64,000 nt of DNA, from positions 7,378,001 through 7,442,000 of the forward strand of contig CAWJNV010000002.1 of the NCBI GenBank assembly GCA_963844325.1. Direction: 5' to 3'. Below are positions 31,342 through 40,731 of this stretch, in pieces. How positions within the stretch are numbered: position 1 is the first letter of the stretch; each line of letters opens with the position of its first letter. This DNA is from CADCTQ01 sp963844325 (GTDB lineage Bacteria; Bacteroidota; Bacteroidia; Cytophagales; 172606-1). Below the pieces are notes generated by a model, which worked only from the letters and a program-made list of their open reading frames with translations, did no database searches and had not been told where the DNA came from. A program made the translations under genes and the position numbers.

Positions 31342-31349
31342 TATATTTG
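31342..31349 (+). promoter_or_regulatory. -7 element TATATTTG upstream of phzF-like gene
   Basis: TATATTTG fits TAnnTTTG, 65 bases before the start codon. A TTTG at 31314-31317 is 24 bases upstream, slightly longer than ideal. Confidence 0.45.
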
Positions 31350-31414
31350 CGCCGTTCGGAGCGTGCAAACGGCTTTGGCGACAGGAATCGTATCAATCGA
31401 AAGAATTTTCAGCT

Positions 31415-32203
31415 ATGAACATCTATCAGGTAGATGCTTTTACGGATAAACCCTTTTGCGGCAACCCCGCGGCGGTGTGCGTGCTTTCCCGCCCCGCCGA
31501 TGAAGGCTGGATGCAGCAACTGGCCCAGGAGATGAATTTGTCGGAGACTGCCTTTTTCCACCCCTTCCGGGACGGCTACAAACTCCGCTGGTTTACCCCC
31601 ACCCGCGAGGTGGATTTGTGCGGACACGCCACGCTGGCCTCGGCGCACATCCTGTGGGAAGCCAACTACATCTCCCCCAACGAGTCGGCTCGCTTCCACA
31701 CCCGGAGCGGCCTGCTGACGGCCCGCAAGAACCGCGAACAGTGGATCGAGCTGGACTTCCCGGCCATGGCGCCCGAACCGGCCGAACTGCCCGAAGCCGT
31801 CCTTTCGGCGCTGGGCGTAACGCCCCTGTACACGGGCAAAAACGGGATGGACTACCTGGTGGAAATCGGCTCGGAAGCCGAACTCATGCGCGTACGGCCC
31901 GACTTCCGGAAACTGGCCGAAGCCCCCGTCCGCGGCGTGATCGTCACGAGCCGCAGCGACAGCAACGCCTACGACTTCGTTTCCCGCTTCTTCGCCCCGG
32001 CCGCGGGCGTGGACGAAGACCCCGTTACCGGCTCGGCCCACTGCGCCCTCACCCCCTACTGGGCCGCCAAGCTGGGCAAAAGCCAACTCAACGCGTTCCA
32101 GGCCTCGTACCGGGGCGGCGTGCTCAAGGTCCGCACCAACGGCGACCGGGTCATCCTGGCGGGCAAAGCCATCACTGTACTCAAAGGCGAGTGGCTGGGC
32201 TGA
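31415..32203 (+). CDS. PhzF-family isomerase
   Basis: PhzF/diaminopimelate-epimerase-like fold, 262 residues. Visible: YQVDAFTDKPFCGNPAAVC at the N-terminus, the catalytic Glu 44 in MNLSETAFF, VDLCGHATLASAHIL, and the second-half motif EDPVTGSAHCAL. The catalytic Glu is present, so an active isomerase is expected. No phenazine genes adjoin, so this is a stand-alone family member of unknown substrate, as is usual outside phenazine producers. Confidence 0.88.
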   Translation: MNIYQVDAFTDKPFCGNPAAVCVLSRPADEGWMQQLAQEMNLSETAFFHPFRDGYKLRWFTPTREVDLCGHATLASAHILWEANYISPNESARFHTRSGLLTARKNREQWIELDFPAMAPEPAELPEAVLSALGVTPLYTGKNGMDYLVEIGSEAELMRVRPDFRKLAEAPVRGVIVTSRSDSNAYDFVSRFFAPAAGVDEDPVTGSAHCALTPYWAAKLGKSQLNAFQASYRGGVLKVRTNGDRVILAGKAITVLKGEWLG

Positions 32204-32205
32204 TC

Positions 32206-32315
32206 TTTTTAGAGTTTAAAGTTCATGAGTTTATGAGTTTAAAGTGTAAACGCGTTTGACTTACAGCTCCTTTTTACTCATGAACTCATAAACTTTGAAC
32301 TCATAAACTCTCTTC
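32206..32315. repeat. Inverted word-repeat tract (GAGTTTAAAG/CTTTGAACTC family) between convergent genes
   Basis: The left half repeats GAGTTTAAAGTTCATGAGTTTATGA, the right half its complement (TCATGAACTCATAAACTTTGAACTC), giving a long imperfect hairpin between phzF-like and recO. It may act as a terminator for both. Confidence 0.65.
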
Positions 32316-33007
32316 TACAGCATCATCTCCTGCAACACCGGCAGCGACCGCAATTCGTTGAAGTTTTCCACGTGTAACTGGTAGAAGCGCAGCACGTGCT
32401 CCAGCAGGCTGCGCCGCACCAGCCCCGGAATGCGTACGTGTTCGTTGTAATTGCCGCCGATCAGCGCATCCAGCGCGGCCGATTCGGCTTCCGTACTCTC
32501 CGTCAGGCGGATCTCCCCGATCTGCTCCATCAGTTCCCGGGCCTGCCCCGGGGCAAAACCCAGGTACCGCGACAGCTTCAGCAGGAATTGGATGGGAAAG
32601 TTCTCGTAGCCTTCGGGCTGGGCGTCGAGAAACAGGATGGAGTGGTACAAAAAAAAGAACATTTCCGGGTTGCCCGACTCTTCCTTCATGGTTTTGCTCA
32701 GTACCTCGGTAATGAACAGGGCAATGCCCGTTTTTACGAACTGGTAGGGCAGCGTCTGGAACGGCGTGTTGCACTTGAGTTCGGAAATGCGCATGATGCT
32801 GCCGTTGTCGCGGTGGTACACCACCAGGTCGAGCAGGGTCAATGGCTGGAACAGGGCAATCTTGTTCTTCGACCGCGCATTGGCACTCCGGACGCCGTTT
32901 TCAATGTAGGTCTGGATGCCGAATTCTTCGGTGTAAATCTTTACAATGATGGAGGTTTCGCGGTAGCGGATGTAGTTGATCACGATACCACGCGTCTTGT
33001 GGAGCAT
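32315..33007 (-). CDS. recO: DNA repair protein RecO
   Basis: Recombination mediator that helps load RecA on gapped DNA with RecR. Length 230 fits. The OB-fold N-terminus is clear (KTRGIVINYIRYRETSIIVKIYT, then YIENGVRSANARSKNKIALFQPLTLLDLV), followed by the helical domain. The zinc-binding cysteines of some RecO proteins are absent, as in many Bacteroidota. It lies downstream of porZ on the same strand, 68 bases away, a common neighbourhood in the phylum. Confidence 0.92.
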   Translation of the reverse strand: MLHKTRGIVINYIRYRETSIIVKIYTEEFGIQTYIENGVRSANARSKNKIALFQPLTLLDLVVYHRDNGSIMRISELKCNTPFQTLPYQFVKTGIALFITEVLSKTMKEESGNPEMFFFLYHSILFLDAQPEGYENFPIQFLLKLSRYLGFAPGQARELMEQIGEIRLTESTEAESAALDALIGGNYNEHVRIPGLVRRSLLEHVLRFYQLHVENFNELRSLPVLQEMML

Positions 33008-33075
33008 GCGTTAAGGAGTAAGGCCAGTGACTAGCGGCGTTGGTATAACAAATTTCGGGGCAAAATCATTTCCTG

Positions 33076-35352
33076 CTACTCAATCACCGCCATTTTACCG
33101 ACCAGCAGTTTGCGGCCTTCGGCGTCGGCGGCGTACACCAGGTAGATGCCCGTGGCGGCCCGGCGGCCCCGGTAATCCCGTACGTTCCAGGCGGCCGTAC
33201 CGCCCTGGGCCCGCGTCTCGTGCACCAGCCGCCCCGACACGTCGGTAATCTTCACCACCGCATTTTCGGGCAATCCCGAAATGCCCACCAATCCCTCGAA
33301 GCCGGGCCGCACGGGGTTGGGAAAGATTTGCACCGCGTTGGATTCCGGGTCGGCTTCGGTGGCCGCGGCGCGGTATGAGGCCAGGCCCCCCGACGTTGCC
33401 ACGAAAACCTCCCCACTACGGCCCTCAATGCCCAGGCTGCTCACTGAGTCGGCGGGCAGCGGGCTGTTGGCAGCCGTGAAGTGCGAGACGAGTTTGTCGG
33501 TGGTGGGGTTGAAGAGGAACACGCCGTTGCGCGTGCCGAGCCACTTGCGGTTGCCGCCGTCCACGGCAATGGCCGTAACAACCTCGTCGCGCAGGAGCCG
33601 GCTGCCTTCGTACACGGGTATCGTGGCGTCCACTGCCGCGCCCCGCAGCACGTCGGCCGGCGCGAAGAATACGGCCGCGCCCCGTTCGGTGCCTACCCAC
33701 ATTTGTCCCTCCCGGTCTTTGGCCAGGCTACGTACGTTGGCGTTGGGCAAGCCGCCGTTGCCGAAGGCCGCCGAGAGGTACCGGCTCCGGTTGCCCTTGT
33801 CGTCGAATACCCACAAGCCGCCGCCCTGCACCGGCGCCAGGGGCATCCACTTGTTGCCGGCGTCGTCGAGGACCAGGTCCAGCGGGAAGCGGGCGGCAAT
33901 GTTGTTGAACGCAAAACTTCCCCAGGTACCGTCTCTGCGCCGCACGAACAGGGAAGGCGCCCCGAACGGCACGCCGTACAGGGCCACCCAGGCGTTGCCC
34001 TCCCCGTCAACGACCAGGCCCGTCACCCGCACGCCGCCCTCGGTAGCCGCCCGCAGGGGAGAGTTGTTCTCGTCGAACCGGACCACTGAACCATCGGTTC
34101 CCAGCACCAGCAGGCCCTCGCCGTAAGACCCCAGGTACCAGCTTCCGTCGGCGGGGTTGTAGGCGGCCCGCAGCAGGTCTCTGGCCGCCGGCAGGGACGC
34201 GGCGCCGGGAATGCGGGCGGCGTAATTGCGCCAGCCTTCCCCGGTAAAAAAGCTTACGCCCGCCGTATCGCCCAGGGGTGCGTAGGTGGCCCCGAAATCA
34301 CCCGGCAACGCCGCTACTTGCCCGGCGGCGGAGACGACCCGGCGAACGGCATTGCTCAGCGGCCCCGCTGGCGAGTAGCTGCGAAAACTGCCTTCCCAAT
34401 TGCTCACCAGCCCGTTTACCCCGTCGGCAATCCAGAGCTTGCCTTCCGCATCTAACGCCGCTTCCCGCGGGTCAGCCAGGGCCGGTTCGCCCACCCACTG
34501 GGTCGCCACCCCCGGACGAATGATCCAAACGCCGCCCGGTACGCAGGCCAGCACGCCGTTGGCGGAGGGCGTCAGGGCATTTACCCGGGGTACGCCCGGC
34601 AAGTCCAGCTTTTGCCAAACGTCGTTTTCGAGCAGAAATACGCCGCTGCCGTCGAAGGCCGCGCACAGGGCATTGCCCACTGTCGCCACCGAACGGACGC
34701 TTTCGGGCGGCACTCCTTCCGGGCCGATCACCGGCAACCAACTCCGGAAGTCCTGCAAGTTCGCCCCGTTGGCCGGCGCCCGGAGCAGGCCCCCTCCCGT
34801 AGCCAGGTACAGGTTTCCACCCGCGGCGGCCGTGGCCCGTACCGCCACCCGCGTGCCGCCGGGGCCGATGTTGCGGTACGTTTCGCGGATGTTCTTGCTT
34901 TCCGGGTCGAGCACGGCTACGCCAAAATCGCCCGAGAGGTAGGCCAGGCGGCCGGCTACGGCGACGTGGTTGATTCGCTTGCTTTCCGCCAGGTTGGCCC
35001 GGGCCAGGGCGTTTACGGACCCAATTCCGTCTTCGCCCCACAAGTCAATGTTGCCGTCGGTGTAGGCCACGATCAGCACCTGCTGCGCCGGGACGTACGC
35101 CAGGCGGCTTACGTTGGTGCCCGTAAGCCCGTCGAGGCGTGAAAGTACCTGCGTGTTGCCGTATTCGGGGTCCAGGCGAAACAGGCCGCCGTCCGTTGCC
35201 GCGTACACCCGCGTACCCGCTACGGCCAGCGTGTGCAGGGAACGGAACGAGGGGTGGCTGCGCCAGGTGCCCACGGGGATGTTCTGCGCCGGTGCCGGCA
35301 ACAAACCCAGCCCGGCGCAGCACGCGCAAAAGAAATGGTAGAAATACTTCAT
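33076..35352 (-). CDS. porZ: PorZ-type beta-propeller protein of the type IX secretion system
   Basis: Surface protein of 758 residues. ATG 35352 starts the signal peptide MKYFYHFFCACCAGLGLLPAPAQ; codons further upstream in frame overlap tdk. Two successive beta-propellers follow, with repeated two-component-regulator-like blades (YAATDGGLFRLD, NLYLATGGGLLRAP, KWLGTRNGVFLFN, EVFVATSGGLASY), and the C-terminal 85 residues form a type A sorting-domain-like module (FPNPVRPG..., VKITDVSGRLV, TGIYLVYA). This is the PorZ layout, part of the attachment complex that handles type IX cargo. The window holds no other Por genes. Confidence 0.87.
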   Translation of the reverse strand: MKYFYHFFCACCAGLGLLPAPAQNIPVGTWRSHPSFRSLHTLAVAGTRVYAATDGGLFRLDPEYGNTQVLSRLDGLTGTNVSRLAYVPAQQVLIVAYTDGNIDLWGEDGIGSVNALARANLAESKRINHVAVAGRLAYLSGDFGVAVLDPESKNIRETYRNIGPGGTRVAVRATAAAGGNLYLATGGGLLRAPANGANLQDFRSWLPVIGPEGVPPESVRSVATVGNALCAAFDGSGVFLLENDVWQKLDLPGVPRVNALTPSANGVLACVPGGVWIIRPGVATQWVGEPALADPREAALDAEGKLWIADGVNGLVSNWEGSFRSYSPAGPLSNAVRRVVSAAGQVAALPGDFGATYAPLGDTAGVSFFTGEGWRNYAARIPGAASLPAARDLLRAAYNPADGSWYLGSYGEGLLVLGTDGSVVRFDENNSPLRAATEGGVRVTGLVVDGEGNAWVALYGVPFGAPSLFVRRRDGTWGSFAFNNIAARFPLDLVLDDAGNKWMPLAPVQGGGLWVFDDKGNRSRYLSAAFGNGGLPNANVRSLAKDREGQMWVGTERGAAVFFAPADVLRGAAVDATIPVYEGSRLLRDEVVTAIAVDGGNRKWLGTRNGVFLFNPTTDKLVSHFTAANSPLPADSVSSLGIEGRSGEVFVATSGGLASYRAAATEADPESNAVQIFPNPVRPGFEGLVGISGLPENAVVKITDVSGRLVHETRAQGGTAAWNVRDYRGRRAATGIYLVYAADAEGRKLLVGKMAVIE

Positions 35353-35396
35353 GCGTAGATACAACGAAAGCCGGCCCTGCTTCCTTGCTTGTTCTT

Positions 35397-35999
35397 TTAC
35401 CGGGCTGAGGGAACGAGGTTGCCGGCCTTGGGTCCCAGGTTGAAGCAGCGGCGGCACCGGGCCTCGTAGCTTTCGGTTTCGCCCAGCAGAATTTTTTCCT
35501 TCACCGGCAGGAGGCGGTACGAGTAGCTGGCAATGCTGCCGCACACGGCGCAGACGGCGTGTACTTTGGTCACAAACTCGGCTACGGCCATCAGGGCCGG
35601 CATGCACCCGAACGGCCGGCCCTGGAAGTCCATATCGAGCCCGGCCACGATGACCCGTTTGCCCCCGTTGGCCAGCTTTACGCATACTTCCAGGATGCTT
35701 TCGTCGAAGAACTGGGCTTCGTCGATCCCGACCACGTCGCAGTCGCCGGTCCACAGGAAGATTTCGTGGGCGGCGTGAATGGGCGTGGAACGAATGGCGT
35801 TGGCGTTGTGCGAAACCACGTCGGCTTCGTGGTAGCGGGTATCGAGGGCAGGCTTAAAAATCTCCACCTTTTGCCGGGCAATCTGGGCCCGCTTCAACCG
35901 GCGGATCAGTTCTTCGGTTTTGCCCGAGAACATGCAGCCGCTAATCACTTCAATCCAGCCCGTACGGGTCTTTCTGCCTAAATCCGGTTCAATAAACAT
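35397..35999 (-). CDS. tdk: Thymidine kinase
   Basis: Salvages thymidine to dTMP. Type II fold of 200 residues: P-loop SGCMFSGKTEELIRR at about 20-35, the DEAQFFD motif, the lasso GLDMDFQGRPFG, and the zinc pairs CAVCG and CRRCF. No anomalies. It is on the same strand as porZ, starting 25 bases after the ferredoxin gene. Confidence 0.95.
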   Translation of the reverse strand: MFIEPDLGRKTRTGWIEVISGCMFSGKTEELIRRLKRAQIARQKVEIFKPALDTRYHEADVVSHNANAIRSTPIHAAHEIFLWTGDCDVVGIDEAQFFDESILEVCVKLANGGKRVIVAGLDMDFQGRPFGCMPALMAVAEFVTKVHAVCAVCGSIASYSYRLLPVKEKILLGETESYEARCRRCFNLGPKAGNLVPSAR

Positions 36000-36023
36000 A
36001 TTATAACTTTTTCTCCTGGCCGT

Positions 36024-36341
36024 CTAGCCGTATTGCTGGTGCGGCAGTTGCGTTTCGGGGGGCACTTCCACCGTTACGTCGCCCGAGGCCCGGCACTGGC
36101 AGGCCAGCCGTTCGTCCTTGCGGAGCCGCCCGGCGGCGAAGAATTTGATCTCGGCGGCGGAGCGGGGCGTCAGGTGCTCCGCGCCGCTCAGTACCCGCAT
36201 TTTGCAGGTCGTGCAGCGGCCCTTGCCCCCGCAGGCGTGCATCCAGTCAACGCCCGCCTCGTGAATGTACCGCAACAGAACCTTCTCTCCCCCCGTTACC
36301 GGTACGTGCCGCTCCCCCAGGTTACGAATGGTCAGTGCCAT
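36024..36341 (-). CDS. 2Fe-2S ferredoxin
   Basis: Plant/adrenodoxin-type ferredoxin, 105 residues from ATG 36341 (MALTIRNLGERHV). Cluster ligands: Cys 37, 43 and 46 in ACGGKGRCTTC (C-x5-C-x2-C), with Cys 81 or 83 in LACQC. An in-frame ATG further upstream would give a hydrophobic, unlikely leader (SSFVNVCIF). A single-electron carrier; the partner is unknown. Next to tdk, with which it may be cotranscribed. Confidence 0.87.
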   Translation of the reverse strand: MALTIRNLGERHVPVTGGEKVLLRYIHEAGVDWMHACGGKGRCTTCKMRVLSGAEHLTPRSAAEIKFFAAGRLRKDERLACQCRASGDVTVEVPPETQLPHQQYG

Positions 36342-36435
36342 AAAAATGCATACATTTACAAAGGAAGATAAACCGTCCAGCATTTACAAACCGACGGTCC
36401 GTATTCGTGTGATCTAACTCCCAATTGGCCTCCCT

Positions 36436-37719
36436 ATGCAGGACACCGCGCTGAACGCATCGTTTCTGGAAATCTACAGCCATACTTTTGCCCGGCAGAC
36501 TGCCAACGCCTTTTTTGAAAAGCAAACCCACATTTCGGGGAAAGAAATTACCGCCTTCACCGACATCATGCAGGTGAACCTGCTGGTGCTCGACAACCTC
36601 TTCGGCAATTGGCAGCACGAAATGGCGCGGCTGCGTTCGCCGTACTTCGATTACGAGTCGCCGGAGGTCGCCCAGGTGCTGGAGCAATTCATGAACATCC
36701 TCTCCCGCCACATCAGGGTGGACCGGGAGCACTTTGAGCCCCTGGTGGCGACTGCTGCGGCCCGGAGCCTGCGCCTGGTACTGACCCCGCGCGACTTCTT
36801 TACGGGCCTGTTCGACGAAGTGGCTACGGGTACGGTGCCCCTGGAGGCGCTGCGGAGCCGGCTCAAATTCTTTCAGTGGAACAAATTCCTGTTGCAGGAA
36901 ACGGTGGCGCGGCTCGAAAACGGGGGCGCGGCGGAAGCATCACCCGAGACCCTGGCCGCCACTTTCGACGCCGTGCTGGCCGAGCGGCAGGGCGACCTCG
37001 AAAAGCCCGAAGCGGTAGTGGAGTTGTTCGCGCGGCACGTTCCCCTCCTACTCGACGACCTCAAGGCTGCTCCATCCAAACCCCCGCCGGCGCACCAGCA
37101 GTCCTTCTGGGTGGACATCGAACAATTTGCGGCGGCCGCCAACCAACCCCAGCAACTGGTGTCCCCCGCCGTTACGCCCGTGGTAGGTACCGGCACCATG
37201 ATTACCCCGGTGGCCCCGCTGCCCGAACAAACCCTGTCCGAAGTTGCGCCCATTCCACCGGCTCACCCGATGCCCATCAACCCGGAACCCGTCAACCCGG
37301 AGCCGATCAATCCCGAACCCTTAAATCCCGTGCCGGTAAATCCCGTACCCATAAACCCGGAACCGGTAAAAACGCCGCCCGTTCCGGCCGAACTGAACCA
37401 ACGGTTCAGCGAAAGCAAAGAAACCCTCAACGACCGGTTCCGGGGCCAGTCGTCGGATTCGCTGGCCGAGCGGCACCGCAAGCAGCGCATCGATAACCTG
37501 CGCAATGCCATTTCGCTCAACCAGCGGTTCCTGTTCGTGAAGGGCCTGTTCCGCGGCGACAGCAACGCCTTCCTCCAGGCGCTGACGGACCTGGAAGGGT
37601 GCGCCGACTACAACGCCGCCGAGCAGATGCTCAAAACCAAGTACGGCACCACCTACGGCTGGAGCGCCGAAAGTGAGGAATTCCAGGATTTCATGGATTT
37701 GATCCAAAGGAAGTTTTAG
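36436..37719 (+). CDS. Conserved hypothetical protein with Pro-x-Asn-Pro repeats
   Basis: I do not recognise a characterised function. Three parts: a helical N-terminal domain (1-about 215; NAFFEKQTHISGKEIT, LVLTPRDFFTGLFDE), a low-complexity linker (about 265-320) with about nine tandem P-[IVL]-N-P-[EV] units coded at roughly 37260-37370, and a C-terminal helical domain (about 330-427) with LNQRFLFVKGLFRGDSNAFLQALTDLE, a motif met in other uncharacterised Bacteroidota proteins. No signal or membrane segment, so cytosolic. The linker should be extended and polyproline-like, separating two folded domains. Confidence 0.65.
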   Translation: MQDTALNASFLEIYSHTFARQTANAFFEKQTHISGKEITAFTDIMQVNLLVLDNLFGNWQHEMARLRSPYFDYESPEVAQVLEQFMNILSRHIRVDREHFEPLVATAAARSLRLVLTPRDFFTGLFDEVATGTVPLEALRSRLKFFQWNKFLLQETVARLENGGAAEASPETLAATFDAVLAERQGDLEKPEAVVELFARHVPLLLDDLKAAPSKPPPAHQQSFWVDIEQFAAAANQPQQLVSPAVTPVVGTGTMITPVAPLPEQTLSEVAPIPPAHPMPINPEPVNPEPINPEPLNPVPVNPVPINPEPVKTPPVPAELNQRFSESKETLNDRFRGQSSDSLAERHRKQRIDNLRNAISLNQRFLFVKGLFRGDSNAFLQALTDLEGCADYNAAEQMLKTKYGTTYGWSAESEEFQDFMDLIQRKF

Positions 37720-37721
37720 CA

Positions 37722-37806
37722 GTTATCAGTAAACAGTAGTCAGTAAACAGTGAGCAGTACCCTGTCTCTGCATACTGATTATTGTTTACTGATTACTGTT
37801 CACTGC
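37722..37806. repeat. Inverted word-repeat tract (AGTAAACAGTA family) between convergent genes
   Basis: CAGTAAACAGTAGTCAGTAAACAGTGAGCAGTA on the left faces TACTGATTATTGTTTACTGATTACTGTTCACTGCT on the right, forming a long imperfect hairpin between the 36436 gene and lptD. A shorter single-sided version (CAGTCAGCAGTAAACAGTAG) is at about 5589-5608. Confidence 0.7.
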
Positions 37807-40685
37807 TAGATCCCGACGCCGCGGTCGTACCAGGTGCGGCGGCGGCTCAGTTTGAGGTCTTGCAGGATGGAGGCGTTCACCTTGAGGTCGAAGGAGTAGG
37901 ACTGGAAGCGGCCGAACGGCGTCCAGTTGATGTTCATGCTCCAGCAATGCAGGTCGCGGTAAATGCTCAGCGAGGTAATGTCCACGATTTTCTTCTGCAC
38001 GAAGTCGTACCCCGAGGTATAGCCCACCTTCCATTTGTCGGTTACCTTCAGGTCGCCGCTGAAAGTCAGCGCCTGCACGATCCGGGCCGGCTGGAAGCCC
38101 TGCCGCGTGTAGCTCAGGTTATAAGAAATGTTGAGGCTCCAGGGAATGGTAAAGTCCACGTACGCGTCGCGGTTGGCCTGGACCTGGGCGATCAGGGCCC
38201 TTTCGTCTGCCGTGGCTACGTCGGGATTGCCGTCTTCGGTATTGGTAGCCGGCGTCTTGTTCTTGTTTTTGTTCGCCTGCGGGTTCAGGTTGGTGCTGAT
38301 GCTCAGTACCGCCGTCGTAAGTTGGCCCACGCCCCGCTTCGACCAGACGAGACTGCCCGTGTGCTCAGACAGTTGTCGGGGTACGCCGGCCGGTACGTAC
38401 CTATCGGTTGTATCCTCTGTTGCCTCGTTGGGCAGCCGTTCCCACTTCGGACGCGGTGACCAAGCGTACACCGTGCCGGTCCGGAGTTGCTGGATTTGCC
38501 CATTCTTGTCTAGGTATTTCACCGTCGCGTAGGGGTCGAGGGTAGAAGTGAAGTTGATGTCTACCTTCTGGAAAAGGCGGGTCCGGGCGTTGATATTGAA
38601 CGGCTGTAGTTTAAACTCCCGGGCGGCCATGTTGTAGCTGGTGGAGATGTTAGCTTGGTCAAGCAGCGATACTTTTTCAAACTTTTCCTTGGTGGAAGTA
38701 TCCTCCTTGGCCCGGAGCTTGGCTTCCACGGTATTGCTCAGGTTAAAGCCGATGCTGCCCGACGAGCCACGGCTCGGAATACCGTACAGGGCGTTTTGAA
38801 AACGGGAAATGGGTTCTGTCCTGACGAGCTGGCCGGCTGGACCGTACAGTTCCACGTAATCGTAGAACCCGTAGGTATTGCGGGAGAAGTCGGGTGCGTA
38901 ACTGAAGCTCACGTTGGGCACCATCCGGTGGCGGACGGCTACCCAGCGGCCCCGGTTCACGTAGAAGGTGCCGTAGATGTTGGTGGTGATGCCGGCACTG
39001 GTATTGTACGAATAAGACCGGGCAAAACCTCTTACGGTATCAATCGTGATGCTGGTGCTGTCTCTCGGCGCGCCCGTGAAATTCAACTTCTGCGGGTGCC
39101 AGGTCTCGTTGTAGCTGAAGCTGTAGTTGGCGCTGAAGTACTTGAATAGTTTCATCGACATGGAGGCCGGGATGCTGTGCTGGGCCCCGATCTGGGCGCG
39201 GCGCAGGAGTTCGTCGAGGTTGGCGAAGTTGAAGGCAACCGTGTCGCCGGCCAGCGGCGAGGTGTTGGCAATCCGGAGGCCCTGAAGACTATTTTGCGCG
39301 ACCTGCGAGGCGTTGGTAAGGCGGTTGCTGGCGTTGAAGTTATAAGCCAGGTTGATCGTTTTCCAGAAGCCCTTGCCGGTGCCGGTTTTGCCCTTGAAGG
39401 GATAAATCCGGTTTACCGACATGTTCACGTCGGGCAGCGTCAGGTTCATCACGCCGGTGGTGGCGTTCATGTCGTGGCGGGCGTTGAAGCCGTACGTAAT
39501 GGGCAGGCCGCGCACCGCGTTGGAGTACGATACGTTGGAACTGAAGGTATTGGAAATCCGGCGGCTGACGTCTTCGATCTGGCTGCCGTAGTTGTAGGCG
39601 TTGCGCAGGTTGAACTTGGAAGTACCGGCGTTGACGCTGGCGGCGAAGCGGCCCGTTCCCTTGCTGAAGGGCACGTGCGACCAGGTGACCCAGAAGTCGT
39701 CGGCGGTGGTCTTGAACCCTTCGTCCCCGGTGCGGCGGCGGTTGAACCGCACGTCGAAGTTACCGTTGAAGGCGTATTTCTTCACGTACTGCGACCGCAT
39801 GTTGAGGCCCCAGCCGCCCCGGGAGTAGATTTCGCCCAGGAAGCTCAGGCTGATGTTGTCGTTGACGGCCCAGTAGTAACCGCCGTTGCGGAGGAAGTAG
39901 CCGCGTTCGCGGGGTTCCTCGCCGTAAGTAGGTACAATGATGCCCGACTTGCGGGTCTGCGAATACGGGAACATTCCGAAGGCAAACCCCAGCGGGGTGG
40001 GTATGTCGTTGATCACCAGGTTGAACGGGCCGGTCACGATCTGCTTGTCCTTGACGACCTTGATCTTGTTGGCGGCAATGTGGAAGTGCGGGTGCTCCAG
40101 GTTACAGGTGGTGTAGAGCGCGTTGCGGATGTAAAGGTTATCTTCCTCATCCTTGAACACCTTGGTACCGTGCACGTAGCCCTCTCCCTGCTGGGTCACC
40201 ACGCCGGAAATGATGGCCTTGCGGGTCTTGATGTTGTAACTCATGCCCTCGGTGGTGTACGTCTGCCCACCGTCCTTGAAGACCGGTTTTCCTTCGAGTT
40301 TGCCGGTACTGTCGGGAACGCCGCGGGCGTCGATGATGCTGGTTTGCCAGTTGATCTCCACATAGGCGGCGTTGAGGCTGATCTGGCCGTAATCAATTTT
40401 GGCATCTCCGTACAGACGTGCGATTTTGCCGTTTACGTCCAGCACAATAGAATCGCGGGCCGTATATTTGATAGTTGTATCTATCTCACGCTTCTTGCCG
40501 GTGGTATCGGTTTGGGCGGCTTGACCCGTAGTATCAACCTGGTTCCGCAACGAGTCACGGGGGGAAATCCGTAAACTATCACGGCGAGCCTGGGCGTGCG
40601 CGGGCACGGCATGGAAAATGCTCCACACTACGTAAAACAGCAGACCGTAAATGAGTTGGTATTTCAGTTTTCCCAAAAAATTCAC
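37806..40685 (-). CDS. lptD: LptD-like LPS-assembly outer membrane protein
   Basis: Inserts lipopolysaccharide into the outer membrane. Sequence: signal peptide ending AVPAHAQ, an Arg/Asp/Thr-rich linker, an OstA/LptA-like beta-jellyroll (LDVNGKIARLYGDAKIDYG, the AAYVEINWQTSIIDARG stretch, YTTEGMSYNIKTRKAII), then a large beta-barrel (FGMFPYSQTRKSGIIVPTYGEEPRERGYFLRNGGYYW). This is the Bacteroidota LptD form, about 960 residues. The start is uncertain: an ATG at 40757 would overlap the divergent amidase gene; I prefer GTG 40685, which gives VNFLGKLKYQ before the hydrophobic core. Few cysteines, so the disulfide maturation of proteobacterial LptD need not apply. Confidence 0.85.
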   Translation of the reverse strand: MNFLGKLKYQLIYGLLFYVVWSIFHAVPAHAQARRDSLRISPRDSLRNQVDTTGQAAQTDTTGKKREIDTTIKYTARDSIVLDVNGKIARLYGDAKIDYGQISLNAAYVEINWQTSIIDARGVPDSTGKLEGKPVFKDGGQTYTTEGMSYNIKTRKAIISGVVTQQGEGYVHGTKVFKDEEDNLYIRNALYTTCNLEHPHFHIAANKIKVVKDKQIVTGPFNLVINDIPTPLGFAFGMFPYSQTRKSGIIVPTYGEEPRERGYFLRNGGYYWAVNDNISLSFLGEIYSRGGWGLNMRSQYVKKYAFNGNFDVRFNRRRTGDEGFKTTADDFWVTWSHVPFSKGTGRFAASVNAGTSKFNLRNAYNYGSQIEDVSRRISNTFSSNVSYSNAVRGLPITYGFNARHDMNATTGVMNLTLPDVNMSVNRIYPFKGKTGTGKGFWKTINLAYNFNASNRLTNASQVAQNSLQGLRIANTSPLAGDTVAFNFANLDELLRRAQIGAQHSIPASMSMKLFKYFSANYSFSYNETWHPQKLNFTGAPRDSTSITIDTVRGFARSYSYNTSAGITTNIYGTFYVNRGRWVAVRHRMVPNVSFSYAPDFSRNTYGFYDYVELYGPAGQLVRTEPISRFQNALYGIPSRGSSGSIGFNLSNTVEAKLRAKEDTSTKEKFEKVSLLDQANISTSYNMAAREFKLQPFNINARTRLFQKVDINFTSTLDPYATVKYLDKNGQIQQLRTGTVYAWSPRPKWERLPNEATEDTTDRYVPAGVPRQLSEHTGSLVWSKRGVGQLTTAVLSISTNLNPQANKNKNKTPATNTEDGNPDVATADERALIAQVQANRDAYVDFTIPWSLNISYNLSYTRQGFQPARIVQALTFSGDLKVTDKWKVGYTSGYDFVQKKIVDITSLSIYRDLHCWSMNINWTPFGRFQSYSFDLKVNASILQDLKLSRRRTWYDRGVGI

Positions 40686-40731
40686 ATTTTTACGCAAATT
40701 TAGGGCAAACCCCGTAATCAGGCGTGGTAAT

